Source of the DNA: an uncultured Kordia sp.
GTDB taxonomy: Bacteria > Bacteroidota > Bacteroidia > Flavobacteriales > Flavobacteriaceae
Direction: 5' to 3'
DNA length: 64,000 nt
Assembly (NCBI RefSeq): GCF_947489565.1
Contig: NZ_CANLEA010000022.1
Location: forward strand, 1-64,000
In this document: piece by piece, positions 1 to 10,800 of the stretch
Position numbering within the stretch: the first letter of the stretch is position 1
Layout: each line of letters starts with the position of its first letter
Program-made: the position numbers and the translations under genes
Notes under the pieces: generated by a model
What the model was told of the DNA's origin: nothing
What the model saw: the letters and a program-made list of their open reading frames with translations, nothing else
The model's database searches: none

Positions 1-333
1 ATTTTCTATTGAAAATCACTCGAAGTGACGTTTCCTGTGTTTAATTTTAAAATCAAATTGTCAAATCGAGCGCAGTCAAGATTTCCTTGAAAACAATTCC
101 CTTTCATAGTACTTCTCGATACTATTTTCTATTGAAAATCACTCGAAGTGACGTTTCGTATGCGTGAATAACACCTACATTTTTCAAATAGGAGAAAACA
201 CTTACTTTTCCTGTTGATACACCTGTATTTAACATTGGTCAATTCTACTCTAAATCAACACTTTATAAAGTTGCAATTTTACACTAATAATTACCAAACC
301 TATTATTTATTAATCATTTAAAAACAAATCATT
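1..333. repeat. Intergenic dispersed-repeat region
   Basis: No gene is seen. Two copies of a block reading TTTTCTATTGAAAATCACTC followed by GAAGTGACGTTT lie at about 2-33 and 124-156. Between them are related fragments (TCGAGCGCAGTCAAGA near 65 and GTACTTCTCGATACTA near 110). The same words recur at about 17.6, 43.5, 58.9 and 61.6-62.6 kb, so this is a genome-wide intergenic repeat family. The A/T-rich last 130 bases probably hold the promoter of the small gene that starts at 334. Confidence 0.7.
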
Positions 334-591
334 ATGACAAGTTCAACTTTAATTTTAAATCAAGGAACAAAAGGTGAAGCACAAGTAAAACCAAGCAACT
401 ATCCAGCTCAAATTTTAATTACTTTTGATCCTGAATATGGTGATACAGAAATTTTTTATGGAGTGAACGGACAACAACCTTCAATTCCTTTACCACCAGG
501 ACAAACACGAGTTACAGTAGATTATAATTCCTTACAACTATCATATAGAATTTCACAAGGGCAAGCAAAACTTCAATGGGATGTACAATAA
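334..591 (+). CDS. Small hypothetical protein, paralogue of the next gene
   Basis: An 85-residue protein of unknown function. It has no signal peptide, membrane segment or Cys. It aligns end to end with the 84-residue product at 792-1046, roughly half of the positions matching. Shared blocks are STLIL near the N-terminus, FYGVNGQ with P-x-IP and PGQT in the middle, and NSLQL-x-YR with GQAK near the C-terminus. The alternating polar/hydrophobic pattern suggests a small all-beta fold (inference). It starts at an ATG after an AT-rich leader and is followed by its own terminator, so it is probably monocistronic. Confidence 0.75.
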   Translation: MTSSTLILNQGTKGEAQVKPSNYPAQILITFDPEYGDTEIFYGVNGQQPSIPLPPGQTRVTVDYNSLQLSYRISQGQAKLQWDVQ

Positions 592-615
592 GTAATTCCC
601 ATATATTTCATTAAG

Positions 616-649
616 AAAAGCTATTTCTATCGTGTTAGGAATAGCTTTT
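616..649 (+). terminator. Intrinsic terminator
   Basis: A 13-bp stem (616-628 with 637-649) with one G-U pair closes an 8-base loop, and the right arm ends in T5. It lies 25 bases after the stop of the 85-aa gene. Confidence 0.75.
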
Positions 650-791
650 TCAGTATAAACACTTGCATTTTGAGTAAAATACGGGTGTTGCAAATTCCGC
701 ATTTCCACGCTTATTTCATGTTTTAAAAAGCTCCAATTTTACATCATTGATATGCATCAATATTCTATGAACCATTTTAAAAACATGTATT

Positions 792-1046
792 ATGAGTACT
801 TCAACCTTAATTTTAGATCCAGGAACTACTGGTGGCGCACAAATTTCACCAGATCGTTTTCCAACAACTATTAAACTTACATTTAGTCCGCAAGAGCGTG
901 CAGAACTTTTTTACGGAGTTAACGGGCAACGTCCAACAATTCCTGTAAAACCTGGGCAAACAGTAGATATTCCAATTACTGTCAATTCTTTACAATTACA
1001 GTATAGAGTTGTGAGTGGACAAGCAAAAATTGCATGGGAATTGTAA
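792..1046 (+). CDS. Small hypothetical protein, tandem paralogue
   Basis: An 84-residue protein of unknown function, a tandem duplicate of the gene at 334-591. It keeps the STLIL, FYGVNGQ, PGQT, NSLQL and GQAK blocks. Both genes have the word CAATTTTACA upstream, at about 60 bases here, which suggests the promoter was duplicated too. A strong terminator follows, so each paralogue is its own transcription unit. No partner gene next to it hints at a role. Confidence 0.75.
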   Translation: MSTSTLILDPGTTGGAQISPDRFPTTIKLTFSPQERAELFYGVNGQRPTIPVKPGQTVDIPITVNSLQLQYRVVSGQAKIAWEL

Positions 1047-1075
1047 TCTATAATTCTTAATCATTATATAGAAAG

Positions 1076-1111
1076 GAGTCATTCTTAGTTCGTAAGAATG
1101 ACTCTTTTTTT
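1076..1111 (+). terminator. Strong intrinsic terminator
   Basis: A perfect 12-bp stem (1076-1087 with 1093-1104) with loop GTTCG is followed by T7. It lies 30 bases after the second paralogue's stop and separates it from the convergent genes. Confidence 0.9.
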
Positions 1112-1177
1112 ATTCTATTTTTATGATTTTTCGCTGTTTGAGCATCGTTTTCCTTTGTCTTTTGTGAAATTTTTATT

Positions 1178-1639
1178 TTAACCAATCGTAAACTCACAAA
1201 GGTATCTTTTCGTCTCCGAACTGAGAACTACAAAATCTATGGCATATCCAAAATCATTTTCTGCATTTTTCCCATCATTCTTAATAGAAATCATTTTATG
1301 ATAAGTCGTAATTCCAAAGCAAGAAACTAATGTATCTACAAGATGTTTGGTAGTATTAATAGTAGAGATATGTTTTATGGAGTTAGGACGAAACTCCGCA
1401 AACAGCCAACCATTTAGTAAGTTTTCAAAGTCTTCCTTTGTAATTTTCTCAAAGGTTAATTCGTAATTTTCTAAATACTTAATATTTTTTATTAATGATT
1501 CTTCTATTGTATTTTCCGTTGCGAAATCATCTATATCAAAACTATAAAATACATTTATTCCTGGATCATTTTGAAGTGCATATGTATGAAATATGCCTTT
1601 AAAGTAATCTAAACTATATTTTGATATTTCTTTATCCAT
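1178..1639 (-). CDS. Hypothetical protein, second gene of a two-gene unit
   Basis: A protein of about 153 residues if it begins at the ATG at 1639 (MDKEISKYSL). That ATG overlaps the upstream gene's stop by 8 bases (ATGGATAA), a normal translational-coupling layout. An in-frame ATG at 1666 would overlap by 35 bases and is less likely. It is acidic and mixed alpha/beta in character, with no signal peptide or membrane segment. No family is recognised. It is probably co-transcribed with, and functionally tied to, the 184-aa gene. Confidence 0.7.
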   Translation of the reverse strand: MDKEISKYSLDYFKGIFHTYALQNDPGINVFYSFDIDDFATENTIEESLIKNIKYLENYELTFEKITKEDFENLLNGWLFAEFRPNSIKHISTINTTKHLVDTLVSCFGITTYHKMISIKNDGKNAENDFGYAIDFVVLSSETKRYLCEFTIG

Positions 1640-2186
1640 AACTAAACCAAATTGTTTTGTTTCCACTGGCTAGAGCTGCTTCCACAAAGCGTTTGAAATT
1701 TCGTAAATCTTGTCCAAAATTATTATCTATATAACCTTTTCCTTTGTCTTGCATGAAATCTGAAAAGTAATAGGCATTGTTCAGTGTATCAAAGTCCGTT
1801 GGCAGCAATAAAGAAGGCAAATTGTCTATGCTGGACAGTTTTTCTAGCAAAGCATTGAGTGTTTGTAATACCGTAGTTATATTTCCAGTAATTGCTTTTC
1901 TGGAAGCTGCTGCATTGGCAAGTATAGTTTCTTTTTCCGCTTCGCTTTTTGCAAATTCTATAGATTCAGCAATATATTCATCATCTGGATACATATTCAT
2001 TTGATAAAAACACGAAATATCAACATCTACAAGTTTCCCTATTTGGTCCAACTCAGGTTCATGATCAACGACATCTTTTCGACACATTAAATTACAAAAT
2101 TCACGACTCAAACTTTGGGTTTCAAAATTGTCTAAGTTGTTTCTTTCTAATTCAATCTCTGTTTGTAAAAATATATCTAATCCCAT
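1632..2186 (-). CDS. Hypothetical protein beginning MGLDIFL
   Basis: A 184-residue cytoplasmic protein with no signal peptide. The N-terminus MGLDIFLQTEIE resembles a loose group of uncharacterised bacterial proteins that begin MGLD. The middle (about residues 75-120) is Ala/Glu-rich and probably a long helix. The last residues overlap the start of the downstream gene. Function unknown. The two-gene layout would suit a small toxin/immunity or phage-derived pair, but nothing in the sequence shows this. Confidence 0.65.
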   Translation of the reverse strand: MGLDIFLQTEIELERNNLDNFETQSLSREFCNLMCRKDVVDHEPELDQIGKLVDVDISCFYQMNMYPDDEYIAESIEFAKSEAEKETILANAAASRKAITGNITTVLQTLNALLEKLSSIDNLPSLLLPTDFDTLNNAYYFSDFMQDKGKGYIDNNFGQDLRNFKRFVEAALASGNKTIWFSYG

Positions 2187-2531
2187 AAGTTAATCTTTAA
2201 ATCTAATTTTCGAATTCACATCTCCATTGAATTGGATAAAGATATTTCATCGGTTTTATTTTTTAAGTTTCTAAATATAAGACAAATGATATATACAATT
2301 TTGATGAGCACACTGTTTTACATAGACAGAAGGTCTGTTTTTGTGTAGAATTTTCTAAATAGTTTACACGCCTAAAATCATAAATTAACTTGCTAAATAT
2401 CAATACCTTAAATTCACTTTCCTTTATTTCGATAACTTTTACTTAATATTCACATAACATTTACTTAACTTTGAGTTCAATATAAGAATACACATCAACC
2501 TACGACAATTCGGTTGTATAAAACAACATTT
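2187..2531. other. Intergenic region between divergent genes
   Basis: 345 bases of very AT-rich sequence with no gene seen. It must hold the promoters of the divergent genes at 2186 (minus) and 2532 (plus). The only motif I can name is the -7-like box at 2466-2473. Confidence 0.5.
2466..2473 (+). promoter_or_regulatory. Candidate Bacteroidota -7 box
   Basis: TAACTTTG matches the TAnnTTTG consensus and lies about 58 bases upstream of the histone-like gene. No clear TTG -33 element is seen at the usual spacing, so support is moderate. Confidence 0.4.
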
Positions 2532-2780
2532 ATGAGTAAAAAGAAAAAATCAGACGCAAAGAAAAAAGCGAGTAAGAAGAAAGTAAAAAAGGCAGATACT
2601 AAAAAAGCAATCGCCAAGAAAATTGCAAAAAAGAAAGCGAAAAAAGCGGCTGCAAAGAAAAAAAATAAAAAAGCAGAAGCGAAAAAAGGCACAGGTCAAA
2701 AGAAAGCGAAGAAAGGAAATAAAACACCTAAAGTTTCTGCTAAAAAAGCGAAAAAGTCAGCAAAGAAAAGTAAAAAATAA
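2532..2780 (+). CDS. Lys/Ala-rich histone-H1-like protein
   Basis: An 82-residue protein made almost only of Lys, Ala and a few Ser, Thr, Val and Gly, with many AKK and KKA repeats. This is the composition of histone-H1-like C-terminal tails found in several bacterial lineages, so binding to DNA or RNA as a nucleoid-associated protein is likely. The ATG at 2532 is preferred over the in-frame TTG at 2514, which would add MYKTTF in front of the typical MSKKKK start. A bidirectional terminator follows. Low complexity prevents a firm family assignment. Confidence 0.75.
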   Translation: MSKKKKSDAKKKASKKKVKKADTKKAIAKKIAKKKAKKAAAKKKNKKAEAKKGTGQKKAKKGNKTPKVSAKKAKKSAKKSKK

Positions 2781-2799
2781 GTTTGTTATTGTTTCAAAC

Positions 2800-2836
2800 A
2801 AAAAAGCTTCAAAACATGATATTTTGAAGCTTTTTT
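2800..2836. terminator. Bidirectional terminator
   Basis: A 15-bp perfect stem (2800-2814 with 2822-2836) and a 7-base loop, with A6 on one flank and T6 on the other. It serves the histone-like gene on the plus strand and the gene ending at 2851 on the minus strand. Confidence 0.9.
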
Positions 2837-2850
2837 GTTTTTAGTATGTG

Positions 2851-3993
2851 CTAATAATATGCTATTTCAAAAGTAGTTTCTCTGTGCAATATTTTTTCTC
2901 CTCCGAGATAGTAAAACGATCGTATGGAACTCGGATTTCCCTTTTTGTCATATAGATATTCGTACTCAACTTCTAACGAAACCAATCTTCCTTTTTGATA
3001 AAATGTTAACGTTCCTTCTACCAAATGCATTTGATCATTGTCGTCGTAGATTACGGTATAGGTTTCTTCTTCTGCTCCTTTTGTTCTTTGATACGAAGTG
3101 ATTTTATTAGTTTTAGAATATTGAAAAGTTCCTGTTTGAATGCTATCATTCGTTTCAACCCGTGGAAATTCTGCATATTTTTGTTTTTCTATCGGAACTT
3201 CCGCTTCGTAATAATCAAATAAATAACGTTTGTATTCTGTTTGAAACTTCTCTAAGAGTTTGTTTGATGTATAGGTATATGTTTTTTTATACACATCAAT
3301 GACTTCACCGAACTTATCATACACTATTTTTCGGGCAGGCAAATCGTTTATATAATATACTTGTTCGAGTCCTTTATCTTCAAAAGTAGATCGCATATAG
3401 GAAACAACATCTTCTTCTTCATTGTATTCTTCTGCAATTAGACTTTCTGAAATACGTACACTTGTTAAACGGTTTTTTGCATCATACACATACGAAATAC
3501 TATCATTATTATTGTAAAATGCTATCAAACGATCGTTTTCATACACATAATGGTCGTCTCCTTGTAAATCAACATCATATAAATGTTCATCGTCTTGGGC
3601 TTGTGTCCGATTGATGATTTTTTCAATCCGATTTCCATCTTTTTTAATATCAGCTTTGGGTTCTTCTAAATGATAAGTGATTTCTTTAGAATCTTCTATA
3701 CCGTAAGAATATGTTCGTCGAACTGTTTTTTCTAGCACTCCGTTTTTGTTTACATACAGACTCGTTTTTTCTAGCGAAATAGCATCCACTCCACCTTGTT
3801 CGTATTCTTTGAAGGTTCGGATGACTTTTTTTACATTTCCATTAAACTTTGTGGGATCAGAAATGTTTTCATTGTCCAAGTAGGTATAAAAAGTAGCTTC
3901 TGGAGAAGCGGTTTCTGGTTTTGGAAATTCCTGTGCTTGTACATTCGCGAAAGCAAAAATAAGGCACAAAAAAAAGATAATAGTGTCTTTCAT
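2851..3993 (-). CDS. Secreted protein with YD-repeat-like motifs
   Basis: A 380-residue protein beginning at MKDTIIFF, whose signal peptide ends near VQAQ. An ATG 7 codons upstream would put charged residues ahead of the signal peptide. The mature part carries several motifs resembling YD/RHS repeats (YDAKNRLTSV, YDKFGEVIDVY, YDKKGNPSSI). It is much shorter than RHS proteins, and no toxin tail is seen. It is probably a periplasmic or surface beta-rich protein. It follows the DUF6624-like gene with a 41-base gap, so the two probably form an operon. Confidence 0.7.
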   Translation of the reverse strand: MKDTIIFFLCLIFAFANVQAQEFPKPETASPEATFYTYLDNENISDPTKFNGNVKKVIRTFKEYEQGGVDAISLEKTSLYVNKNGVLEKTVRRTYSYGIEDSKEITYHLEEPKADIKKDGNRIEKIINRTQAQDDEHLYDVDLQGDDHYVYENDRLIAFYNNNDSISYVYDAKNRLTSVRISESLIAEEYNEEEDVVSYMRSTFEDKGLEQVYYINDLPARKIVYDKFGEVIDVYKKTYTYTSNKLLEKFQTEYKRYLFDYYEAEVPIEKQKYAEFPRVETNDSIQTGTFQYSKTNKITSYQRTKGAEEETYTVIYDDNDQMHLVEGTLTFYQKGRLVSLEVEYEYLYDKKGNPSSIRSFYYLGGEKILHRETTFEIAYY

Positions 3994-4034
3994 ATGTATA
4001 GTAACGATTCTCATTTAAGATACGTATTCGTAGA

Positions 4035-4697
4035 TTAATTTTTATTTTTCTCTTGTTCAAATTCAGCCGTTCTTTTGAGTTGTTCTTCCAAATTCCAATC
4101 AAAATCAAAACGCCTTTTTAGAAATGGAGCTATTGGTTCTAATCCCAACGCAGCTCTTCTTTTGTCAATATTGGCAGGATCGTACACAGGCCACACATTA
4201 AAACTTTTGGTTTCTGGATAGTATTTCATTTGTCCGCCATACAGTTGTAATTCTCCTTTTTCTGTGGCAATTCTGTCTTCTGCTCTTACCAAAAAACGCG
4301 CTTCTAGCCTACCATCTTTTACAGCTTGTTTCATCATTGGAAGATAGTGTATGCGAACCGTATTGTCGGAATGTTGCAATACATTACATAAAGTCCAATT
4401 TCCACGTTCTCCTCTCGTTTCTTGGGTTGGCCAGCCATACGTATCTAGAATTTCCTTGACTTTCTTTTCGTTGATAGCGTGGTTCTTTTTGTATATTTTT
4501 TGATATTTCTGAAACTGTTCAGAATCAATTCCGTGTTTTCTTCTAGCAGCATCTCGCTGTCGAATAGGCGTTTGTTCCATGCCCCAAATCGTATCTAACT
4601 CAGCTTTTATATCTTTATATGCAATGACCTCATTAGAAACTTCTTGACTCAAGCAAAAAGAAAAAAACAATAAAAAGTATAATGTTACGTATTTCAT
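4035..4697 (-). CDS. DUF6624-like secreted protein
   Basis: A 220-residue protein from MKYVTLYF, with a hydrophobic signal peptide ending at about CLSQ. The mature part holds features of the DUF6624 family as I remember it: a helical start, YGWPT followed by GERG, a QHSD segment, the LPMMKQAV-x-DGR stretch, an AEDRI segment, LYGGQ, and a DP-x-NIDKRRA-x-LGL-x-P end motif. Function of the family is unknown. It is first in a minus-strand pair with the YD-repeat-like protein. The ATG at 4697 is chosen because the upstream ATG at 4712 adds MIPTY before the signal peptide. Confidence 0.75.
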   Translation of the reverse strand: MKYVTLYFLLFFSFCLSQEVSNEVIAYKDIKAELDTIWGMEQTPIRQRDAARRKHGIDSEQFQKYQKIYKKNHAINEKKVKEILDTYGWPTQETRGERGNWTLCNVLQHSDNTVRIHYLPMMKQAVKDGRLEARFLVRAEDRIATEKGELQLYGGQMKYYPETKSFNVWPVYDPANIDKRRAALGLEPIAPFLKRRFDFDWNLEEQLKRTAEFEQEKNKN

Positions 4698-4874
4698 ATA
4701 GGTTGGTATCATCGGTTTGTGTTTGTTAAAGCTATACGAATATTAGATGACATCAAAATTAAAGTTCCAAAAAACTAGCTCTTAACTAATTCATAGGATA
4801 CATTCCCTAATCGGTTATTGTATCTTAAAAGGAGTTTGCAGTCATTTGTAACCTCAACCGAACTGATACATCCC

Positions 4875-7800
4875 ATGCAGAAAATATACATACTCAGTCT
4901 TTTTACATTTTTATGTGTTCAATTAAGTGTAGCACAATATAACTATGATAAGAAATGGAAAAAGGTAGAAAATTTCGAAATTCAAGGAAAACTTTCTTCT
5001 GCCAATCGTATTGTAAAGCATATTTATAAAAATGCTGAGAAAGATCAAAATACGGCTCAAATTGTAAAGAGTTTTATTCACCTCACAAAGTTTTCATTAC
5101 TCATCACAGAAGCTTCTGAAGAAACGGTATTGGAAAATCTGAAAAAAGAAATTGACCGACAATCATTTCCAACAAATGCAATTTTGGAGAATATGTATGC
5201 GCGCTTTTTAGCACAGTATTTTAGTAAGTATGAATATAAAATTAGGCAACGTTCCATACTTGCTTCCGATGTTATTCCTGACGATATTCAATTGTGGACC
5301 ACAAAAATGTTTATTACAGAGATTCATAAACATTTCCAACATTCTATCACTGAGGAAAAAGCACTTTTACAACTTCCCGTAGAAGATTATATGGTATTGT
5401 TAGACGGAAAAGCGAATACCAAAAAATATCGATCGAGTTTGTATGATATTCTTGTATATAATATGCTCGAATTCTATAAGCGTGAAATTCCATACAGCTA
5501 CAGAAGAAATAGGACTCAATTCTCTTCAAAAGATTTTGCACAGACAGATGAATTCATCAAACAAAATTTCGAGTTCAATAAGAAAGAAGCAGTGAGTCGG
5601 AGCAATGTATTATACCTTTTTCAAAAACTGGAACGTATTTATAAAGGCAAAAAAGAAGCTTATGTTGATATTGTAATCCAACGTTTCAAGTATATTCTAG
5701 AAGAATCTATGGATCAGAAATATAGCGTTGACTATATAAAAGGATTGAAACAACTTGCACAAAAGTATACAAATGATCCTTTGGAAGCTTTGATTCAATA
5801 TGAAATTGCCGATCAATATCTTGTAATGTCTCAAAGCTATCTGTACAAATCAAATAAAGAGCATTCAGAATATCGAACTCGTGCACTTGCTATCACTAAA
5901 AAGATGACCGCTACATATCCTAATTCCGAAGGTGGTATTAAATGTAAGTTGCTTCAAAAAAAGATTGAACAAAAAACAATTCGATTTAAAGCCGAAACTT
6001 ATAGCATTCCAAACAAACCTTCACTATTACAAGTCAGAGTACGAAATGTAGACACTTTATTTTTGAAGGCATATCGTATCTCTCATACATTCGCAAACAA
6101 TGTAGGGTATATGAAAAGAGATTCCATTATAGGCGATTTTTTAAAAAAGAGAAAGGAAACCTACCAACAATTATACATCTCCAAAATTCCGAAAGATTAT
6201 TACGAGCATACGACCGAAATTAGTTTAGCACCATTACCAAAAGGACGTTATTTAATTACGTTATCTGACAATCCAAAAGGAGAAGTTGATACCGATGTAT
6301 TGGCGTATGATTTTATCCAAAAAACGAATTTAACAGCAGCGATTACAGAGTTCGAAAATGAAGATATGCACACGATTGTAGATCGTAGCACAGGAAAACC
6401 TATTTACAATGCCACGGTTCACATTTTCAATAAAGATAAAAGTATCAACCAAAAAGAACGCACCAATGTGTATGGAAACGCAACTATTAATAAACGTGAA
6501 AAAATAAAAAGTATTCAAAAATATATCACATTTGAAAATGACACGTTATTCGATGATCGTACTTACTTATACGGTGCACAAAATTATGATATTAACGACT
6601 CAAAAGAAGACATACCTATTTATGCAAAGCCTTTTGTATTTATGGACAGAAGCATTTACAGACCTGGACAAACGGCTTATTTTAAAGTCATTCTATTGCA
6701 AGAAAAAAATGATGTTAGTTCGGTTGTTCCCAATGTTGTTCTTCCTATTTCTATAGTATCTGACGCAGGTGACGAAATTAAAAGGTTACGACTCAAAACC
6801 AACGAATTTGGCGCTATAAGCGGTTCGTTTGTCATTCCCAAAAATGCAGGCACTGGTGAATTTACCTTGAATGTAGAAGAAGATTATGATTTTGAAGAAG
6901 ACGAACATCCTTTTTGGGATGCTATTGAAAGTTTTTATGAATATGAACATGAGTTTCAAGTAGAAGAATACAAACGTCCGCGCTTTGAAGTAACGCTCAA
7001 TCCGCTCACAAAAAACATTTATTTCAATGATTCCGTTCAAATTACTGGAAACGCAAAAGCTTTATTAGGAAGTCCTATCACTGATGGAAAAGTAAGCTAT
7101 ACAATACAAAGAACAGTATCTGCCTATTTTGATAGTGATGCAATGCGAAAAAAGTATCAAAAGCCAGTTATCCTTATTGATTCTGTATCGACTACAGATG
7201 CCGAAGGAAACTTTAGCATTTCATTTGTAGCAAAAACACACGAGGAAATTCCGCTCGATAAAATTTTTGATTATAAATACACTCTCAATATTGAAATAAC
7301 AGACATTAATGGAGAAACACAAACCGCAGAAAAAAGCATTATTATAAACAGGGAGAGTTTCCGTTTATACACAGACATTCCGACTAAAAATGAACGTGCA
7401 AATCCTTTAAAAGTAACACTTTCTGCACGTGATATAAACAATGTTCCTTATACAACTACAGGAAAGGTTACCATTCATAAACTTAAAAAAGATGCGCGTG
7501 TATTTCGAAAACGTCCATGGAACACACCTGGAACTCAAATCATTTCGAAAGCAGATTTTATCAAACAATTTCCTCATATCAGTTATAATGATGAAGAGGA
7601 AAAAGAAGCCAATGAAAAAGCACTAGAAGTTGCCAACGCAGTATTTCAAACAGAAAACAACAATACATTTACGTTTGATACTTCTACGTGGGAATCAGGA
7701 AAATACATTATAGAAAGTAAAGCCTATGATGAAAAACAAGAAGATAGTATTGTCTCCAAAGAAACATTTATCATCACCGATAAAACAGATTTGTATTTAG

Positions 7801-10800
7801 CCGATAACGAGCTTTTTGATTACGAAGTTCTAAACAGTAATTATAAAGACGATGGATTTATACAATTAAAACTTGCTACAGCATTGCGCAACGAAACACT
7901 AAATGTATTGCTCCATAAATTTTATCAAGGAAAATTACTTTCTTCCCAATTGGTTTCTATTGACAAAGGATCTAAAATTGTTCGAGTTCCTGTAGATCAA
8001 AAGCATACAGATCAATATACTATTCGTATGAGTTTTACGAAATTCAATAGCTTTTATGAAGATGATTTTTCGTTTAAACTCTATGAAAAAAATCAGTTTC
8101 TTACTATCGTGACAGAAACATTCCGCAACAAATTAATTCCTGGACAAAAAGAAATATGGCGATTTAAGATTCTCGATTTAGAACAAAACCCAAGCAATGC
8201 AGAAATATTGGCTTCTATGTATGATGAATCGCTGGATCAATTCAAATCGCATTTTTGGGATCCAAATCAAGATCATTATGGTGGAAGTAGCTACGATATT
8301 CCGCGTATGAATAGCTATCATTTTAAAGTAACAAATTCCAAACAATTCTATAATATGACCAATCAAGTGTTCATGCCTGTTTTTAAAAATTACTTGAAGC
8401 TTGATGAGTTTGGTCTAGACTTTAATGATGTCACCAATGCCAATTATCGTTATATAGATAAGCTTGTAAAGCAGAAAAAACGCAAAAATAAAGCGATTGC
8501 ATTGGGCAATATTTCTGGACATATTTTGGACGAATCGGGTCTTCCACTTCCTGGTGCCACAGTGCTTATTAAAGGTACGGAACGAGGAACGACTACCGAT
8601 TTTGACGGTTTGTATACTATTGATGCTTCTTCTGATGATGTTTTATCGATAAGTTATGTAGGCTTTGAAACTCAAGAAATTCCTGTAGGACTACGAAATG
8701 ATATCAATGTACAACTAGAAGCCGGTGAAGGATTAGAATCTGTAATGATCGTGGCTTCTGGAATTTCTCGAAAACGTACTAAAACGGGTATTACAGTCTC
8801 GGTAAATGGTGTATCAATGAATACAGTTCCTACAGGCACTTTAGATCAAATGTTGCGCAGTATGCCTGGTGTGAATGCGAATACAGCAAGTGGCTTTTCC
8901 GGACAATCTACTAGTATTATTATACGAGGAAGAGGTACTTTAAATACTGATACTGAACCTTTATTTGTGATTGATGGTGTTCCTGTAGATCAGAATGAAT
9001 TTCGAAATTTATCTGATAAAAATATTGTCTCACTAAGTGTTTTAAAAGATGCTGCTGCAACTGCTTTATATGGAAGTCGTGGTGCCGGCGGTGTTGTGCT
9101 TGTGACGACAAAATATGGTACACGCAAAGAAATAATTGATGGTGTTCATGTGATTGTAGGTGTAACCGAAGAAGATTTAGATACGATTGAAACGCGCAAA
9201 AATTTGCAAGAAACTGCTTTTTTCTATCCACATTTACGAACCGATGCACAAGGAATTGTAGCAGTAGAATTTGAAGCTCCAGAATCGTTGACTCGTTGGA
9301 AGTTTCAACTGTTTGCACATCAAAAAAACGGCATGTTTCAAACACTTTCCAAAAATGCAGTGACGCAAAAAGAATTGATGGTTGTACCAAATATGCCACG
9401 ATTTTTACGTGAAAAAGATACGATTGTCATTTCTACAAAAGTGGTCAATCTTCAAGAAAAAGCTAGCAAAGGAATTGCCTCGTTACGATTGTTTGATGCT
9501 ACTACGATGGAATCTATAGATACTAAAGTGCATCTTACTGAAAAAAATAAAAGCTTTACACTTGATGCAAAAGGAAACACAAATCTTTCTTGGAAACTTT
9601 ATATTCCTGAAGGTATTGATGCCATTCAGTATAAAGTAATCGCTACGGCGGAACAATTCTCGGATGGAGAAGAAAGTGTGCTTCCTGTATTGAAAAACAG
9701 TTTGCTCATCACGGAAGCTAAACCAATTATGGTCAAAGCTGGTGAACAGAAAGAAATTCGTTTTGAAAAACTCGCCAATACGACTAGTGAAAGTTTAACG
9801 CAACATCAATTGACTTTGGAATACACGTCCAACCCAACTTGGAGTGCCATTCAGTCTTTGCCATATTTGATAGAATATCCGTATGAATGTGCCGAACAAA
9901 CTTCCTCACGTTTGTATGCCAATATGTTGGCTGCGCATATTTTGCAAAGTTCGCCTAAAGTGCAAGAAGTGTTTGAAGCTTGGAAAGCCAATGGAGAACT
10001 AATTGCTGACTTGGAGAAAAACCCTGAGTTAAAATCGTTGTTGATTTCGGAAACTCCTTGGGTTCGTGATGCAGCTTCACAAACGCAACAAAAACAACAA
10101 TTAGCCAAACTCTTTGATTCGAAAGCATTGGAAGAAATGCAGAAAGAAATGTGGTACAAATTGAACGAACTGCAAACGGAATCTGGCGGATTTCCTTGGT
10201 TTGCTGGCGGACGAGAAAACTATTATATCACTCTTCATATTTTACAAACATTTGCACAGTTGGTCAAACTAAATATCATTACAAAAGATAGCGAAACGAT
10301 ATATTATGAAAATATCATGGAAGCTGCTTATAAGTATGCGGATGAGCGTTTTTTAATTGCACATGCAGATTTAGTAAAAGAACCAAACGATGCAAAATAC
10401 AGACGACAAATCAACTATTTGTATACACGAAGTATGGTTCCTGATTTTATAAAAATTCCACCGAAGGTTGAAAAAGCCATGAATTTCTATTTGGAAACTT
10501 TACGTAAAAACTGGATGCTCACTTCTATTGAAGATAAAGCCATGATTGCACTTTCGTTGGCACGAATGGGAAAACGAAAAGATGCGAAAAAAATCATGGA
10601 AGCTTTGGAAGAATCTGCCGTAAAAACTTCAGAGAATGGTATGTATTGGAAAGAAATTACAGAACGGCGTTATTACAATGCAAGTGCTATAGAAACACAA
10701 GCATTATTGATTGAAGCCTTTGCAGAAATTATCAAAGACGAAAAGATGGTTCAGGAGTTGCAATTGTGGTTGTTACAACAAAAACAATACAATCGTTGGG

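Noticed and set aside
1178-2186. A frameshifted single gene split into two
   Set aside because: The 8-base ATGGATAA overlap is a normal coupled start, and the two proteins do not look like halves of one domain.
2495-2692. Minus-strand frame opposite the Lys/Ala-rich gene (poly-Phe protein)
   Set aside because: It is the complement of a low-complexity gene; AAA/AAG codons opposite give TTT/CTT. No start or conservation signal.
8920-9399. 159-codon minus-strand frame inside the macroglobulin gene
   Set aside because: Fully inside the plug-encoding part of the 2213-aa gene, whose frame is clearly coding. His/Leu/Gln-rich composition is an antisense artefact.
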